From contig CALZJY010000024.1 in NCBI GenBank assembly GCA_945787925.1, positions 1 through 13,305 of the forward strand: a stretch of DNA of 13,305 bases, written 5' to 3'. Below the pieces are notes generated by a model. That model was given only the letters and a program-made list of their open reading frames with translations, was not told the DNA's origin and did no database searches. The position numbers and the translations under genes are program-made. Shown in pieces: positions 7,377 through 13,305 of the stretch; the stretch's first letter is position 1, and each line of letters begins with the position of its first letter. This DNA is from an uncultured Anaerosporobacter sp. Lineage in GTDB: Bacteria; Bacillota; Clostridia; Lachnospirales; Lachnospiraceae.

Positions 7377-7694
7377 TTATACTGCGTGAAAAGAGGCACA
7401 TTCCGTTCCTCTTGCCGAATGTGAGCCACATCCGCAAATATCGATACCATCCGCACAGCAAACATTGCTGTCATTATATGCACAATGCTCTGCTAGACAA
7501 CATACGGAAGTTTCTTTCGTCACCCCTCCACAATATTCACAGTTTGTAATCGTTTCTGTACGGTCACGGAACGATCCACAACACGTGGAATGGGCATCTA
7601 CTGCATTCTCTCCCGCAACACGGATTTCTTTTAATGCACATAGATAATCATAATTATATGCGCAATTCTCCACGCTACATACTAAGTTAGGCAT
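7377..7694 (-). CDS. Cysteine-rich protein with two DUF1540 modules
   Basis: A 105-residue protein with 15 cysteines. The first half reads CSVENCAYNYDYLCA...IRVAGENA...STCCGSF, a textbook DUF1540 module. The second half repeats it as CCLAEHCAYNDSNVCCADGIDICGCG...TECASF. The linker holds C52-x2-C55-GG. Equivalent cysteines (6/11/19/38 and 66/71/79/99) suggest one metal or disulfide core per module; that is inference, and the function of the family is not known to me. No signal peptide is present. AAGGAG lies 7 bases before the ATG. It follows the 48-residue gene by 41 bases with no terminator between, so the two may be co-transcribed, which would place it in the forespore. Confidence 0.88.
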   Translation of the reverse strand: MPNLVCSVENCAYNYDYLCALKEIRVAGENAVDAHSTCCGSFRDRTETITNCEYCGGVTKETSVCCLAEHCAYNDSNVCCADGIDICGCGSHSARGTECASFHAV

Positions 7695-7735
7695 ACGCTT
7701 GCTCCTTCATTCTAAAGAAATTATGTCTATGTGTA

Positions 7736-7882
7736 CTATTTTCTTTGATTTTGTGGGCCGATGCCTTCTCTTCTTACATTATGTGTCTGGTTTTGATTCT
7801 CTACTTTCACTTTGTTTGTCACGCTGTTAAATTCTTCATTGGATTTTTTCTGCGCTTGTTCTTCTTTGAAAAACTTTTCCAT
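7736..7882 (-). CDS. Small hydrophilic protein, possible small acid-soluble spore protein
   Basis: A 48-residue protein beginning MEKFFKEEQAQKKSNEEFNS and ending GIGPQNQRK. It is rich in Asn, Gln, Lys and Glu, and has no cysteine, tryptophan or hydrophobic segment. I do not recognise a named family. Composition and size are like the minor small acid-soluble spore proteins that coat spore DNA or fill the core. GAGGTGAT lies about 4 bases before the chosen ATG; a longer frame begins 28 codons earlier but overlaps the upstream gene and lacks a binding site. A sigma-G-type promoter lies directly upstream, which supports forespore expression. Existence of the gene is fairly sure; the spore role is inference. 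Confidence 0.68.
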   Translation of the reverse strand: MEKFFKEEQAQKKSNEEFNSVTNKVKVENQNQTHNVRREGIGPQNQRK

Positions 7883-7899
7883 ATTAATCACCTCATTGT

Positions 7900-7929
7900 T
7901 AGTATGGAACAAGCGGTTGGTTTTATTCT
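7900..7929 (-). promoter_or_regulatory. Probable sigma-G (forespore) promoter
   Basis: On the minus strand, AGAATA (7924-7929), 17 bases, CATACTA (7900-7906). The known B. subtilis sigma-G consensus is about TGAATA - 17/18 - CATACTA, so only one base of the -35 differs. The -35 box overlaps the stop codon of the 519-residue gene. The implied transcript would start near 7893, which leaves a very short leader with the ribosome binding site at its 5' end. That is the weak point of this call. Confidence 0.5.
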
Positions 7930-9482
7930 TCTGATATGGTAACGGTACAGCTTTTCTTTTTTCCACTCTTCGTTCTTACGGTGATTGTGACCGTACCATT
8001 CTTTTTCGCCCTTAGCCTGCCGCTTCCGCTGATGGAGGCAATTTTCGTGTTGCTGCTAGACCAGGTGATGCCTTCGGTTGCATTTGATGGAGCGATTGCA
8101 ATATCGATTTGATACGTTCCTTTCTTTCCTATAAACACCTCATCTGGAAGAACGATCGAGGTAATCTTAATTTCTTTCTCTTTTTTAGGAGCTTGCGTCT
8201 TTTTCGGAGCCTCTGTCTTCTTTGGAGTCTTCGTTGGTTCTGGTGCTTTTGTCTTCTCTGGGATTATTGTTTTTTCTGGAACCTTTGTCTTTTCTGGCTC
8301 CTTTGTCTTCTCTGGCTCTTCTTCTTTTTCTGTTTTAATCGGAGTCGGCGTCTTTTCCATAGGCTCCTCAATCTCCTTATCTTCTGGCTGACCATCCTTC
8401 TCTGACATATCCCCTTGTAACAGCTCATCCTCCATTACTGCACCAACTACCACGCGGTCTGGTGTGCTCGTTGCTTCTTCCATCACTTCCTGTCCTACAC
8501 CATAGGTAGCGCCTTTCTTCGTAATCTGCTTGCCCACTTCTTTTTCACGATTCTTATGGGTAATCGTACGAAATACTGGCACTATGATAGAAAGCAATAG
8601 GATCGAGCAAAGACAGATGGTAATAATCTTTGCCTTTTTCGAGCCTTTCTGTTTCTTTCCTTCTGTCTGGGTATCCGCCTGTGCTTCGAGTACTCCCTGC
8701 CTCATTGGGGATTGCGGTGGTGGAAATGCCGATGGCTGGCTCGACGGCCTCCCCCACATTGATGCTCCCTGGGATGGCTTTTGCTGCTTATTCTCCTGCT
8801 CATGGTAAAGCGTCGTACTATTCTCCTGCTCTTTCTCTGCCTGCCGGATCTGCTCCGCTAACTCTGGATCACAACCAAACAACTGCTCTGGAGACAGCTT
8901 GATGGTCTGTCCATCTCCTACAAAATAAGCGGGAAGAGGACTCTCTTTTAGTTGTTTTTCCTGCTCCTTTTCTTCCTCTAACTGACGTTGTTTTTCCTTT
9001 TCTAACTCCTGAATCTGCTTTAAAAGATCGGGAGAATCTCGATATACTTGGTCCAAATCCAACCTCGTCGTCTCGTTGGACGCTGGCTGCTGTAGTAACT
9101 CGGTTTCTGAATATGCTCCATTTAGATACTTCATGCACTGGCTTGCAATCGTTGGAAACCATGAACTTACGACTACATTCTTGATGCCTGCAAAGTAAAG
9201 TGACTGTAACATTGGGTCGTTATTCATTAGACCGCTGGCAATCACGGTAAGCTGGCCTCCACTCTGTGTCTGAAGATATTTTAACTGCTTAATAAAAGAA
9301 TCGGGATCCTCTTGGAATGAAAGAATATTTATAATGATATGGGTATGTGGAATCGCCTGGGCAGTTTCCTGCAATCCCTTTATCGTATGTACGTCCGTAA
9401 TCATCCGTATCTCATCGGTACTCTGCTTTGCAATTTCCTGTACGAATGCCTCGTCTCTTCGTTCTCCTATATATAAAATCAT
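7923..9482 (-). CDS. Single-pass membrane protein: receiver-like domain, Pro/Glu/Lys/Thr stalk, Big_2 domain
   Basis: A 519-residue protein of no family known to me as a whole. Residues 1-122 alternate strands and helices (MILYIG, EIRMI, HIIINIL, QLTVIAS, NVVVSS) like a response-regulator receiver or Rossmann domain. No acidic phosphoacceptor is visible after strand 3 and the usual lysine after strand 5 is absent, so it would be a pseudo-receiver. Residues 150-235 are a charged, coiled-coil-prone segment rich in Glu, Gln and Lys. A Pro/Ser/Gln linker leads to one membrane helix (285-304), preceded by a lysine-rich inside-positive stretch. Outside are a PEKTK-type stalk (about 374-434) and a Big_2 immunoglobulin-like domain (438-517, with WSSSNTKIASIS and GTVTITV). 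Start chosen at 9482 because GGGGG lies 7 bases upstream. Topology suggests a link between cell surface or wall and a cytoplasmic partner. Confidence 0.85.
   Translation of the reverse strand: MILYIGERRDEAFVQEIAKQSTDEIRMITDVHTIKGLQETAQAIPHTHIIINILSFQEDPDSFIKQLKYLQTQSGGQLTVIASGLMNNDPMLQSLYFAGIKNVVVSSWFPTIASQCMKYLNGAYSETELLQQPASNETTRLDLDQVYRDSPDLLKQIQELEKEKQRQLEEEKEQEKQLKESPLPAYFVGDGQTIKLSPEQLFGCDPELAEQIRQAEKEQENSTTLYHEQENKQQKPSQGASMWGRPSSQPSAFPPPQSPMRQGVLEAQADTQTEGKKQKGSKKAKIITICLCSILLLSIIVPVFRTITHKNREKEVGKQITKKGATYGVGQEVMEEATSTPDRVVVGAVMEDELLQGDMSEKDGQPEDKEIEEPMEKTPTPIKTEKEEEPEKTKEPEKTKVPEKTIIPEKTKAPEPTKTPKKTEAPKKTQAPKKEKEIKITSIVLPDEVFIGKKGTYQIDIAIAPSNATEGITWSSSNTKIASISGSGRLRAKKNGTVTITVRTKSGKKKSCTVTISEE
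8181..8318 (-). repeat. Coding tandem repeat, PEKTK-type stalk
   Basis: Residues 389-434 of the membrane protein consist of degenerate units of 6-7 residues: PEKTKE, PEKTKV, PEKTII, PEKTKA, PEPTKT, PKKTEA, PKKTQA, PKKEKE. The DNA shows matching TTTGTCTTCTCTGG-like repeats of 18-21 bases. The pattern is what is expected of a wall-spanning spacer. Repeat number may vary between strains through slippage. Confidence 0.85.
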
Positions 9483-9513
9483 AAATCGACCCCCGTTTCT
9501 CCATAATATGTTA

Positions 9514-9542
9514 ATTTTATCATCTTTTTTACATTTAAACAA
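9514..9542 (-). promoter_or_regulatory. Possible promoter of the 519-residue membrane protein gene
   Basis: On the minus strand, TTGTTT (9537-9542), 17 bases, TAAAAT (9514-9519). The -35 match is only moderate (3 of 6), the -10 is good. A leader of about 25 bases follows. No other candidate in the divergent region looks better. Confidence 0.4.
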
Positions 9543-9692
9543 TGGCATGTCCTTTTTTCGGCCTGTATTTGTAACGATTGCGCTTTCTCTGACTCTCCCT
9601 TTCTTTTATCTTTTTATTTATAAGTCAACACTCCGTTTGTCTTAAGATTCTTCGTTACTTATTTAAAATCAAACAATTATCCTCCAAACGTG

Positions 9693-9720
9693 TTGACTTT
9701 TCATTACAGTCTCGTATAAT
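9693..9720 (+). promoter_or_regulatory. Strong sigma-A promoter upstream of amt-PII
   Basis: TTGACT (9693-9698), 16 bases, TATAAT (9715-9720). It is the best promoter match in the window. Transcription should start near 9727 and read a leader of about 160 bases before the amt start codon. No sigma-54 type -24/-12 site (GG-N10-GC) is seen. Confidence 0.8.
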
Positions 9721-9730
9721 AATAACAACT

Positions 9731-9825
9731 TAGGAAAGCAAAGGCGCTTTACACTTAATTGTGTAAGGTGCCTTTTTCTATGTTATGAGTGAAAGTTCTA
9801 CAACATAGCTCGTCCAGCTTTCCTA
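9731..9825 (+). ncRNA. Structured leader RNA upstream of amt-PII (three-way junction)
   Basis: Three perfect or near-perfect helices nest in 95 bases. The outer stem is TAGGAAAGC (9731-9739) with GCTTTCCTA (9817-9825). Inside it are hairpin A, 9740-9754 with 9761-9775 (15 pairs, two G-U), and hairpin B, CTATGTT (9778-9784) with AACATAG (9802-9808). Hairpin A abuts the outer stem with no unpaired base; CTCGTCCA joins hairpin B to the closing strand. This layout is like a riboswitch or protein-binding leader. I do not match it to a known class. A competing hairpin, AAAGC (9735-9739) with GCTTT (9746-9750), would destroy hairpin A. Confidence 0.5.
9740..9777 (+). terminator. Intrinsic terminator inside the amt-PII leader
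   Basis: Stem 9740-9754 with 9761-9775, 6-base loop TTAATT, then five T (9773-9777). It begins only about 13 bases after the predicted transcription start and no gene lies between. It would therefore either attenuate amt-PII or end a short RNA of about 50 bases. An end for some plus-strand gene is excluded, because the upstream gene runs the other way. Confidence 0.7.
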
Positions 9826-9850
9826 TTATTCGCAAGATCGATGGCAGACT

Positions 9851-9882
9851 CCTCCCTCTTGCAAATCAAATTATTAGGAGGT
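9851..9882 (+). promoter_or_regulatory. Amt ribosome binding site with upstream anti-Shine-Dalgarno
   Basis: AGGAGGT (9876-9882) lies 6 bases before the chosen ATG. CCTCC (9851-9855) can pair with GGAGG (9877-9881). The same CCTCC lies in the loop of an alternative hairpin, GCAAGA (9832-9837) with TCTTGC (9857-9862). Two exclusive folds could thus expose or hide the binding site. Five base pairs is modest, so a functional switch is not certain. Confidence 0.4.
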
Positions 9883-9888
9883 ATGTTT

Positions 9889-11610
9889 ATGGAATTTTCA
9901 GCAGTAAACACAATATGGGTCTTAGTAGGGACCGCATTAGTATTCTTTATGCAAGCTGGTTTCGCCATGGTGGAAACTGGTTTTACAAGGGCAAAGAATG
10001 CCGGTAATATCATTATGAAGAACTTAATGGATTTTAGTATCGGTACTCCAATCTTCTGGCTGATCGGATTTGGTTTGATGTTTGGTGAGGGCAACAAGTT
10101 CATCGGTTCCATCGGCGGTCTAGCAACCGAAGCAAACTATGGAACTAGCATGTTGCCAGATGGCGTTCCGTTCCTCGCATTCTTAATCTTCCAAACTGTT
10201 TTCTGTGCTACAGCAGCAACAATCGTATCTGGTGCTATGGCAGAGCGAACAAAATTCATTTCTTATTGTATCTACAGTTTAATGATTAGCTTAGTCGTTT
10301 ACCCAGTCTCTGGTCACTGGATCTGGGGCGGTGGCTGGTTATCCGAAATGGGATTCCATGACTTCGCTGGTTCCTGTGCCGTACATATGGTAGGTGGGGT
10401 TGCCGCTTTCGTTGGTGCCATCATCCTTGGACCTCGTATCGGAAAATATGGCAAGGACGGTAAAGTAAATGCAATTCCAGGTCACAGCTTGACACTTGGT
10501 GCATTAGGTGTATTCATCCTTTGGTTCTGCTGGTTCGGTTTCAACGGATGTTCTACTGTTTCCATGGATAGTGATGCTGCAATCGAAAGTGCATCTAAAA
10601 TCTTCGTTACAACGAACTTAGCTGCTGCCGTTGCTACTTGCACCGTTATGTTACTTACTTGGTTCCTTTATAAAAAACCTGATGTTTCTATGACACTCAA
10701 TGGTTCTCTTGCAGGTCTTGTTGCAATTACTGCAGGTTGTGATACGGTAAGTCCACTCTCTGCAGCAATCATTGGTATCGCATCTGGATTTATCGTAGTA
10801 TTTGGTATTGCATTCATTGATAAAAAATTAAAAGTCGATGACCCTGTTGGTGCTGTTGGGGTTCATGGTTTAAATGGTCTCTTTGGTACGATTGCCGTTG
10901 GTTTATTCTCTGATGGTTCTGGTACGGACTGGAAAGGTCTCTTCACTGGTGGCGGTGCTCATTTACTTGGTGTGCAAGCACTTGGTGTAGTTGCCGTAAT
11001 CGCTTGGGTTGCCATTACAATGACAATCGTATTCCTAGCTTTAAAACATACCATTGGATTACGTGCAAGCAAAGAAGAAGAAATCCTTGGTCTTGATACG
11101 ACAGAACACAACTTACCTTCTTCTTATGCAGACTTCTTACAAGTTCCAGATCAACTTACTTCTAGTCTTTCAGGTTCTTCTGAAACTGCAGCTCCTGCTC
11201 CTGTAGATAGCGCAGTTCCTGTTCAAGTCGTAAGCGAAGATGGTGCTCCTGCTAGCGATGTAAAATTATCGAAAGTATCGATTATCTGTAAACAAAATAA
11301 ATTTGATGAGTTAAAAGAAGCATTAAATGAAATCGGTGTTATGGGTATCACCGTAACTCAAGTACTTGGATGCGGTGTTCAAAAAGGTGCTGCAAAATAC
11401 TATCGTGGTGTTGCAGTAGATGTGGTTGTCCTTCCAAAAGTAAAAGTCGATGTAGTTGTTAGTAAAGTTCCTGTACGCCTTGTGATTGAGACTGCGAAAA
11501 AAGCATTATATACTGGCAACATTGGCGATGGTAAGATTTTCGTATACGACGTTGAGAACGTTATAAAAGTTAGAACTGGAGAAGAAGGATTTGACGCCCT
11601 ACAAGGCTAA
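9889..11610 (+). CDS. Ammonium transporter with fused C-terminal P-II domain
   Basis: A 573-residue fusion. Residues 1-395 are an Amt/MEP/Rh channel of about 11 membrane helices that conducts ammonium into the cell. Both pore histidines are present (His166 in FAGSCAVHMVGG, His326 in GAVGVHGLNG), as is the conserved Asp158 (HDFAG). A flexible Ser/Ala/Pro linker (about 405-457) leads to a P-II (GlnB/GlnK) domain (459-573): ALNEIGVMGITVTQV, QKG...YYRG in the T-loop, LPKVKVDVVV, and TGNIGDGKIF. The canonical uridylylated Tyr51 is valine here. The B-loop Lys85 equivalent is Asn and Arg101 is Lys, while Lys90 and Gln39 remain. So the domain may gate the pore in response to ATP/ADP/2-oxoglutarate, without uridylylation. 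Start 9889 is chosen because AGGAGG lies 7 bases upstream; an ATG two codons earlier lies too close. Confidence 0.96.
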   Translation: MEFSAVNTIWVLVGTALVFFMQAGFAMVETGFTRAKNAGNIIMKNLMDFSIGTPIFWLIGFGLMFGEGNKFIGSIGGLATEANYGTSMLPDGVPFLAFLIFQTVFCATAATIVSGAMAERTKFISYCIYSLMISLVVYPVSGHWIWGGGWLSEMGFHDFAGSCAVHMVGGVAAFVGAIILGPRIGKYGKDGKVNAIPGHSLTLGALGVFILWFCWFGFNGCSTVSMDSDAAIESASKIFVTTNLAAAVATCTVMLLTWFLYKKPDVSMTLNGSLAGLVAITAGCDTVSPLSAAIIGIASGFIVVFGIAFIDKKLKVDDPVGAVGVHGLNGLFGTIAVGLFSDGSGTDWKGLFTGGGAHLLGVQALGVVAVIAWVAITMTIVFLALKHTIGLRASKEEEILGLDTTEHNLPSSYADFLQVPDQLTSSLSGSSETAAPAPVDSAVPVQVVSEDGAPASDVKLSKVSIICKQNKFDELKEALNEIGVMGITVTQVLGCGVQKGAAKYYRGVAVDVVVLPKVKVDVVVSKVPVRLVIETAKKALYTGNIGDGKIFVYDVENVIKVRTGEEGFDALQG

Positions 11611-11644
11611 ACTTATATTCTCCTCTGTCCTATGATATAAAACG

Positions 11645-11690
11645 AAATAGGAGCCGTGCAATTTCCTTGATTGCATGGCTCCTATTTTCG
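11645..11690. terminator. Bidirectional terminator after amt-PII
   Basis: An 18-base-pair stem with one G-U pair (11645-11662 with 11670-11687) closes a 7-base loop. Plus strand is followed by TATTTTCGTCTTTTTT. It also lies 19 bases beyond the end of the convergent small membrane protein gene and probably serves both. Confidence 0.88.
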
Positions 11691-11708
11691 TCTTTTTTCT
11701 TCCACAGG

Positions 11709-11966
11709 CTATCCTACTCTTTCCTCATTTCGAAGCATCCACAAAATACTTACAAACAATCCGATTACAGATCCCATAATTGCAGTACAGATTCCCCCTA
11801 CGATTAACGTATCCTTTGTTCCAATATCACTGATTGCCACCACTAAAAAAAATGCAAGCGCAAGCAGACAGGCGTAGCCAATCACATGAATCGTGATAAA
11901 TAGATGGATCTCACTTATGCCACATACGTTTGCTAACTTCTTTGACAAATTCCAGATAGACTTCAT
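11709..11966 (-). CDS. Small two-helix membrane protein, unknown function
   Basis: An 85-residue protein with two hydrophobic helices (about 21-46 and 53-77), joined by a short GTKD turn, and charged ends (MKSIWNLSKK at the start, RNEERVG at the end). I recognise no family. AAGGAG lies 8 bases before the ATG, which supports a real gene. It follows the sensor kinase gene on the same strand, but a strong terminator lies between, so it is probably transcribed separately. No clear promoter was found; an eight-base CATACAAT (11999-12006, minus strand) resembles a sigma-E -10 box but has no matching -35. Alternative: a holin-like or regulatory small protein; the sequence does not decide. Confidence 0.72.
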   Translation of the reverse strand: MKSIWNLSKKLANVCGISEIHLFITIHVIGYACLLALAFFLVVAISDIGTKDTLIVGGICTAIMGSVIGLFVSILWMLRNEERVG

Positions 11967-12027
11967 ATACAGGTCTCCTTGCTCTCCCCCTTGCTACCAT
12001 TGTATGTAACTTTCAATATTATGGTAC

Positions 12028-12053
12028 AAAAAATAGGGCAGCAACCTGCCCTA
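12028..12053 (-). terminator. Intrinsic terminator after the sensor kinase
   Basis: On the minus strand TAGGGCAG - GTTG - CTGCCCTA is followed by six T (12028-12033). It lies about 40 bases after the kinase stop codon. Textbook form. Confidence 0.92.
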
Positions 12054-12091
12054 CTAAGACTATGGACAAACGAACATGTTCTGTTCCTGCC

Positions 12092-13305
12092 CTATTCTCT
12101 TATATCAAATACGATTCTAATTTCTGTCCCCACGCCTACCTCGCTCTCTAATTCTAACGTGGCATTCTTATGGAGTGCGACAATATGTTTTACAATAGCA
12201 AGGCCGAGGCCTGTTCCTTCTTTCACCTTGCTTCTACTTTTGTCTACCCGGTAAAATCGTTCAAAGACACGTTCCTGATTCTCTTTCGAGATTCCAATTC
12301 CCGTATCCTTTACGCTTACAATGACCTTATGCTCTGCTTCCCTTGCAAAAACTCCTACGATTACGCTTCCATCCTCTTTGTTATACCGCATGGCATTATC
12401 ACAAAGATTGTAAATGACTTCTTCCATCATTCCCTTATTTGCCATGACGTAAGCTTTCTCACCTTCGATTTGCAGGCTTACTTGATGTTTCTTCGCATTC
12501 ATCTGTAACATATCTACACAATTCTTGGCAACCTGATATACGTTCACCCGCTCAAATGCGACCTCTTGTTCCGCATGGTCAAGCTCGGATAAACGAATCG
12601 TATCGTTAATCAGTGTTAGCAGCCGGTTACAATTTCTATGAATTTCGGAAGCAAAACGGATCACGTCCTCATCCGTCGCCATTCCATTTTCAATCAGTTC
12701 GGAATATCCAGAAATTGCAGCTAAAGGAGTCTTCAACTCATGAGAAACATTGGCAGTAAACTCCTGGCGCATCGTGGCATTGTTCATAATATTCTCATGC
12801 TGCTTACGAATCGTTGCCATAAACGGTGCAAGCTCCTTATATACTACTGGAACCTCGTCATCCAAATGATTCGCTAGCTCCTCAATTGGATGAATCAGAC
12901 TCTTTGTGAGCAAATGAGAGATCACGGCACATACAATGAATAAGACCACACATACTACTCCCATGGCTGGAAATGCGTTCATATATACGCTCATAATGCT
13001 ATGGGATTCTTTTGCCACTCGAAGGACCGATCCATCTTTTAGACGTACTGCATAATAAAATGCTGTCTTTTCCAACGTATCAGACTTCCTTATGATGCTG
13101 CCCTCTCCTTTTTGAAATGCCTGCTCTACTTCTGGTCTCTGTCCATGGTTTTCAAGCCCTCCAATATCTACATTGGAATCAAACACTACCGTTCCTGTTC
13201 CGTCAATTATGGTGACACGTAACTCTCCTAACTCTTCACGCAGCGTCTTTGTATCCAATTCTTTATACGCACTGGTAGATACCAATAGCTTTGCATAGGT
13301 CTGCA
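12092..13305 (-). CDS. PhoR/WalK-like sensor histidine kinase (N-terminus beyond the window)
   Basis: This is the membrane-bound sensor of a two-component system. The reading frame is open to the right edge (…QTYAKLLVSTSAY…), so the apparent TTG start at 13285 is not a start; 403 residues are visible. In order they are an extracytoplasmic sensor segment (VTIIDGTGTVVFDSN...FYYAVRLKDGSVLRV), one membrane helix (AFPAMGVVCVVLFIVCAVIS), a short HAMP-like linker (IHPIEELANHLDD), and the H-box FTANVSHELKTPLAAISGY with the phosphoacceptor His coded at 12740-12742. These are followed by the N-box NLCDNAMRYNK, G1 DTGIGIS, F-box ERFYRVDKSRS, and G2 GTGLGLAIVKHI. All catalytic boxes look intact. Missing are the first membrane helix and the true start. 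The partner response regulator is expected upstream, outside the window. Ligand cannot be told. Confidence 0.95.
   Translation of the reverse strand, partial: QTYAKLLVSTSAYKELDTKTLREELGELRVTIIDGTGTVVFDSNVDIGGLENHGQRPEVEQAFQKGEGSIIRKSDTLEKTAFYYAVRLKDGSVLRVAKESHSIMSVYMNAFPAMGVVCVVLFIVCAVISHLLTKSLIHPIEELANHLDDEVPVVYKELAPFMATIRKQHENIMNNATMRQEFTANVSHELKTPLAAISGYSELIENGMATDEDVIRFASEIHRNCNRLLTLINDTIRLSELDHAEQEVAFERVNVYQVAKNCVDMLQMNAKKHQVSLQIEGEKAYVMANKGMMEEVIYNLCDNAMRYNKEDGSVIVGVFAREAEHKVIVSVKDTGIGISKENQERVFERFYRVDKSRSKVKEGTGLGLAIVKHIVALHKNATLELESEVGVGTEIRIVFDIRE

Noticed and set aside
7187..7483. Minus-strand open frame overlapping the DUF1540 gene and its terminator
   Set aside because: It runs through the hairpin terminator and the hisA promoter, and the DUF1540 frame has the ribosome binding site and clear motifs.
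8181..8318. CRISPR-like repeat array
   Set aside because: Units are 18-21 bases without unique spacers, and lie in frame within a coding sequence for a Pro/Lys/Thr stalk.
11999..12006. CATACAAT as a sigma-E promoter for the 85-residue membrane protein
   Set aside because: The -10 match is good, but no KMATATT-like -35 occurs at 14-15 bases; ATAATATT lies only 8 bases away.
12072..12081. GAACATGTTC, a perfect palindrome resembling an SOS (LexA) box
   Set aside because: The Firmicute LexA site needs GAAC-N4-GTTC; here only two bases separate the halves, and it lies downstream of a gene end, not at a promoter.
13285..13305. TTG at 13285 as the start of the sensor kinase
   Set aside because: The frame stays open to the window edge and a membrane sensor of this type needs a first helix, so the start lies outside.

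Overview
The window looks like chromosomal DNA of a low-GC, spore-forming, anaerobic Firmicute, most probably of the Lachnospiraceae. The pointers are AT-rich intergenic DNA, strong AGGAGG-type ribosome binding sites, a perfect CIRCE operator on groESL, clostridial uncharacterised families (DUF6062, DUF2225, DUF1540), a SleB-type cell-wall hydrolase and a likely sigma-G promoter. This is inference from sequence character; I made no database comparison. I saw no tRNA, rRNA, CRISPR array, insertion sequence or phage gene.

Layout. Positions 1-1753 hold the groES-groEL heat-shock operon on the minus strand; groEL runs off the left edge. A sigma-A promoter and CIRCE operator sit upstream of groES. 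A plus-strand DUF6062 gene (1955-2680) follows. It converges through a bidirectional terminator on a minus-strand glnS-DUF2225 pair (2729-5261). Next, on the minus strand, are a secreted SleB-family hydrolase (5409-5909), an AT-rich gap, a lone HisA of the eukaryotic type (6356-7132), a cysteine-rich double DUF1540 protein (7377-7694), a 48-residue hydrophilic spore-protein-like gene (7736-7882), and a 519-residue single-pass membrane protein with an inside receiver-like domain and an outside Big_2 domain (7923-9482). Divergent from it is an ammonium transporter fused to a P-II signalling domain (9889-11610), with a strong promoter and a highly structured leader. The window closes with a small two-helix membrane protein (11709-11966) and a PhoR/WalK-like sensor kinase that leaves the right edge (12092-13305).

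How the genes relate. Most are housekeeping or stand-alone units with their own promoter and hairpin terminator. Three places deserve attention. The first is the amt-PII gene with its promoter, nested three-way-junction leader and a possible sequestered ribosome binding site. The second is the 7.4-9.5 kb cluster of envelope and spore-like genes, where a sigma-G-type promoter overlaps the end of the membrane-protein gene. The third is the eukaryotic-type hisA, which has its own promoter next to a palindrome and no other histidine gene nearby.
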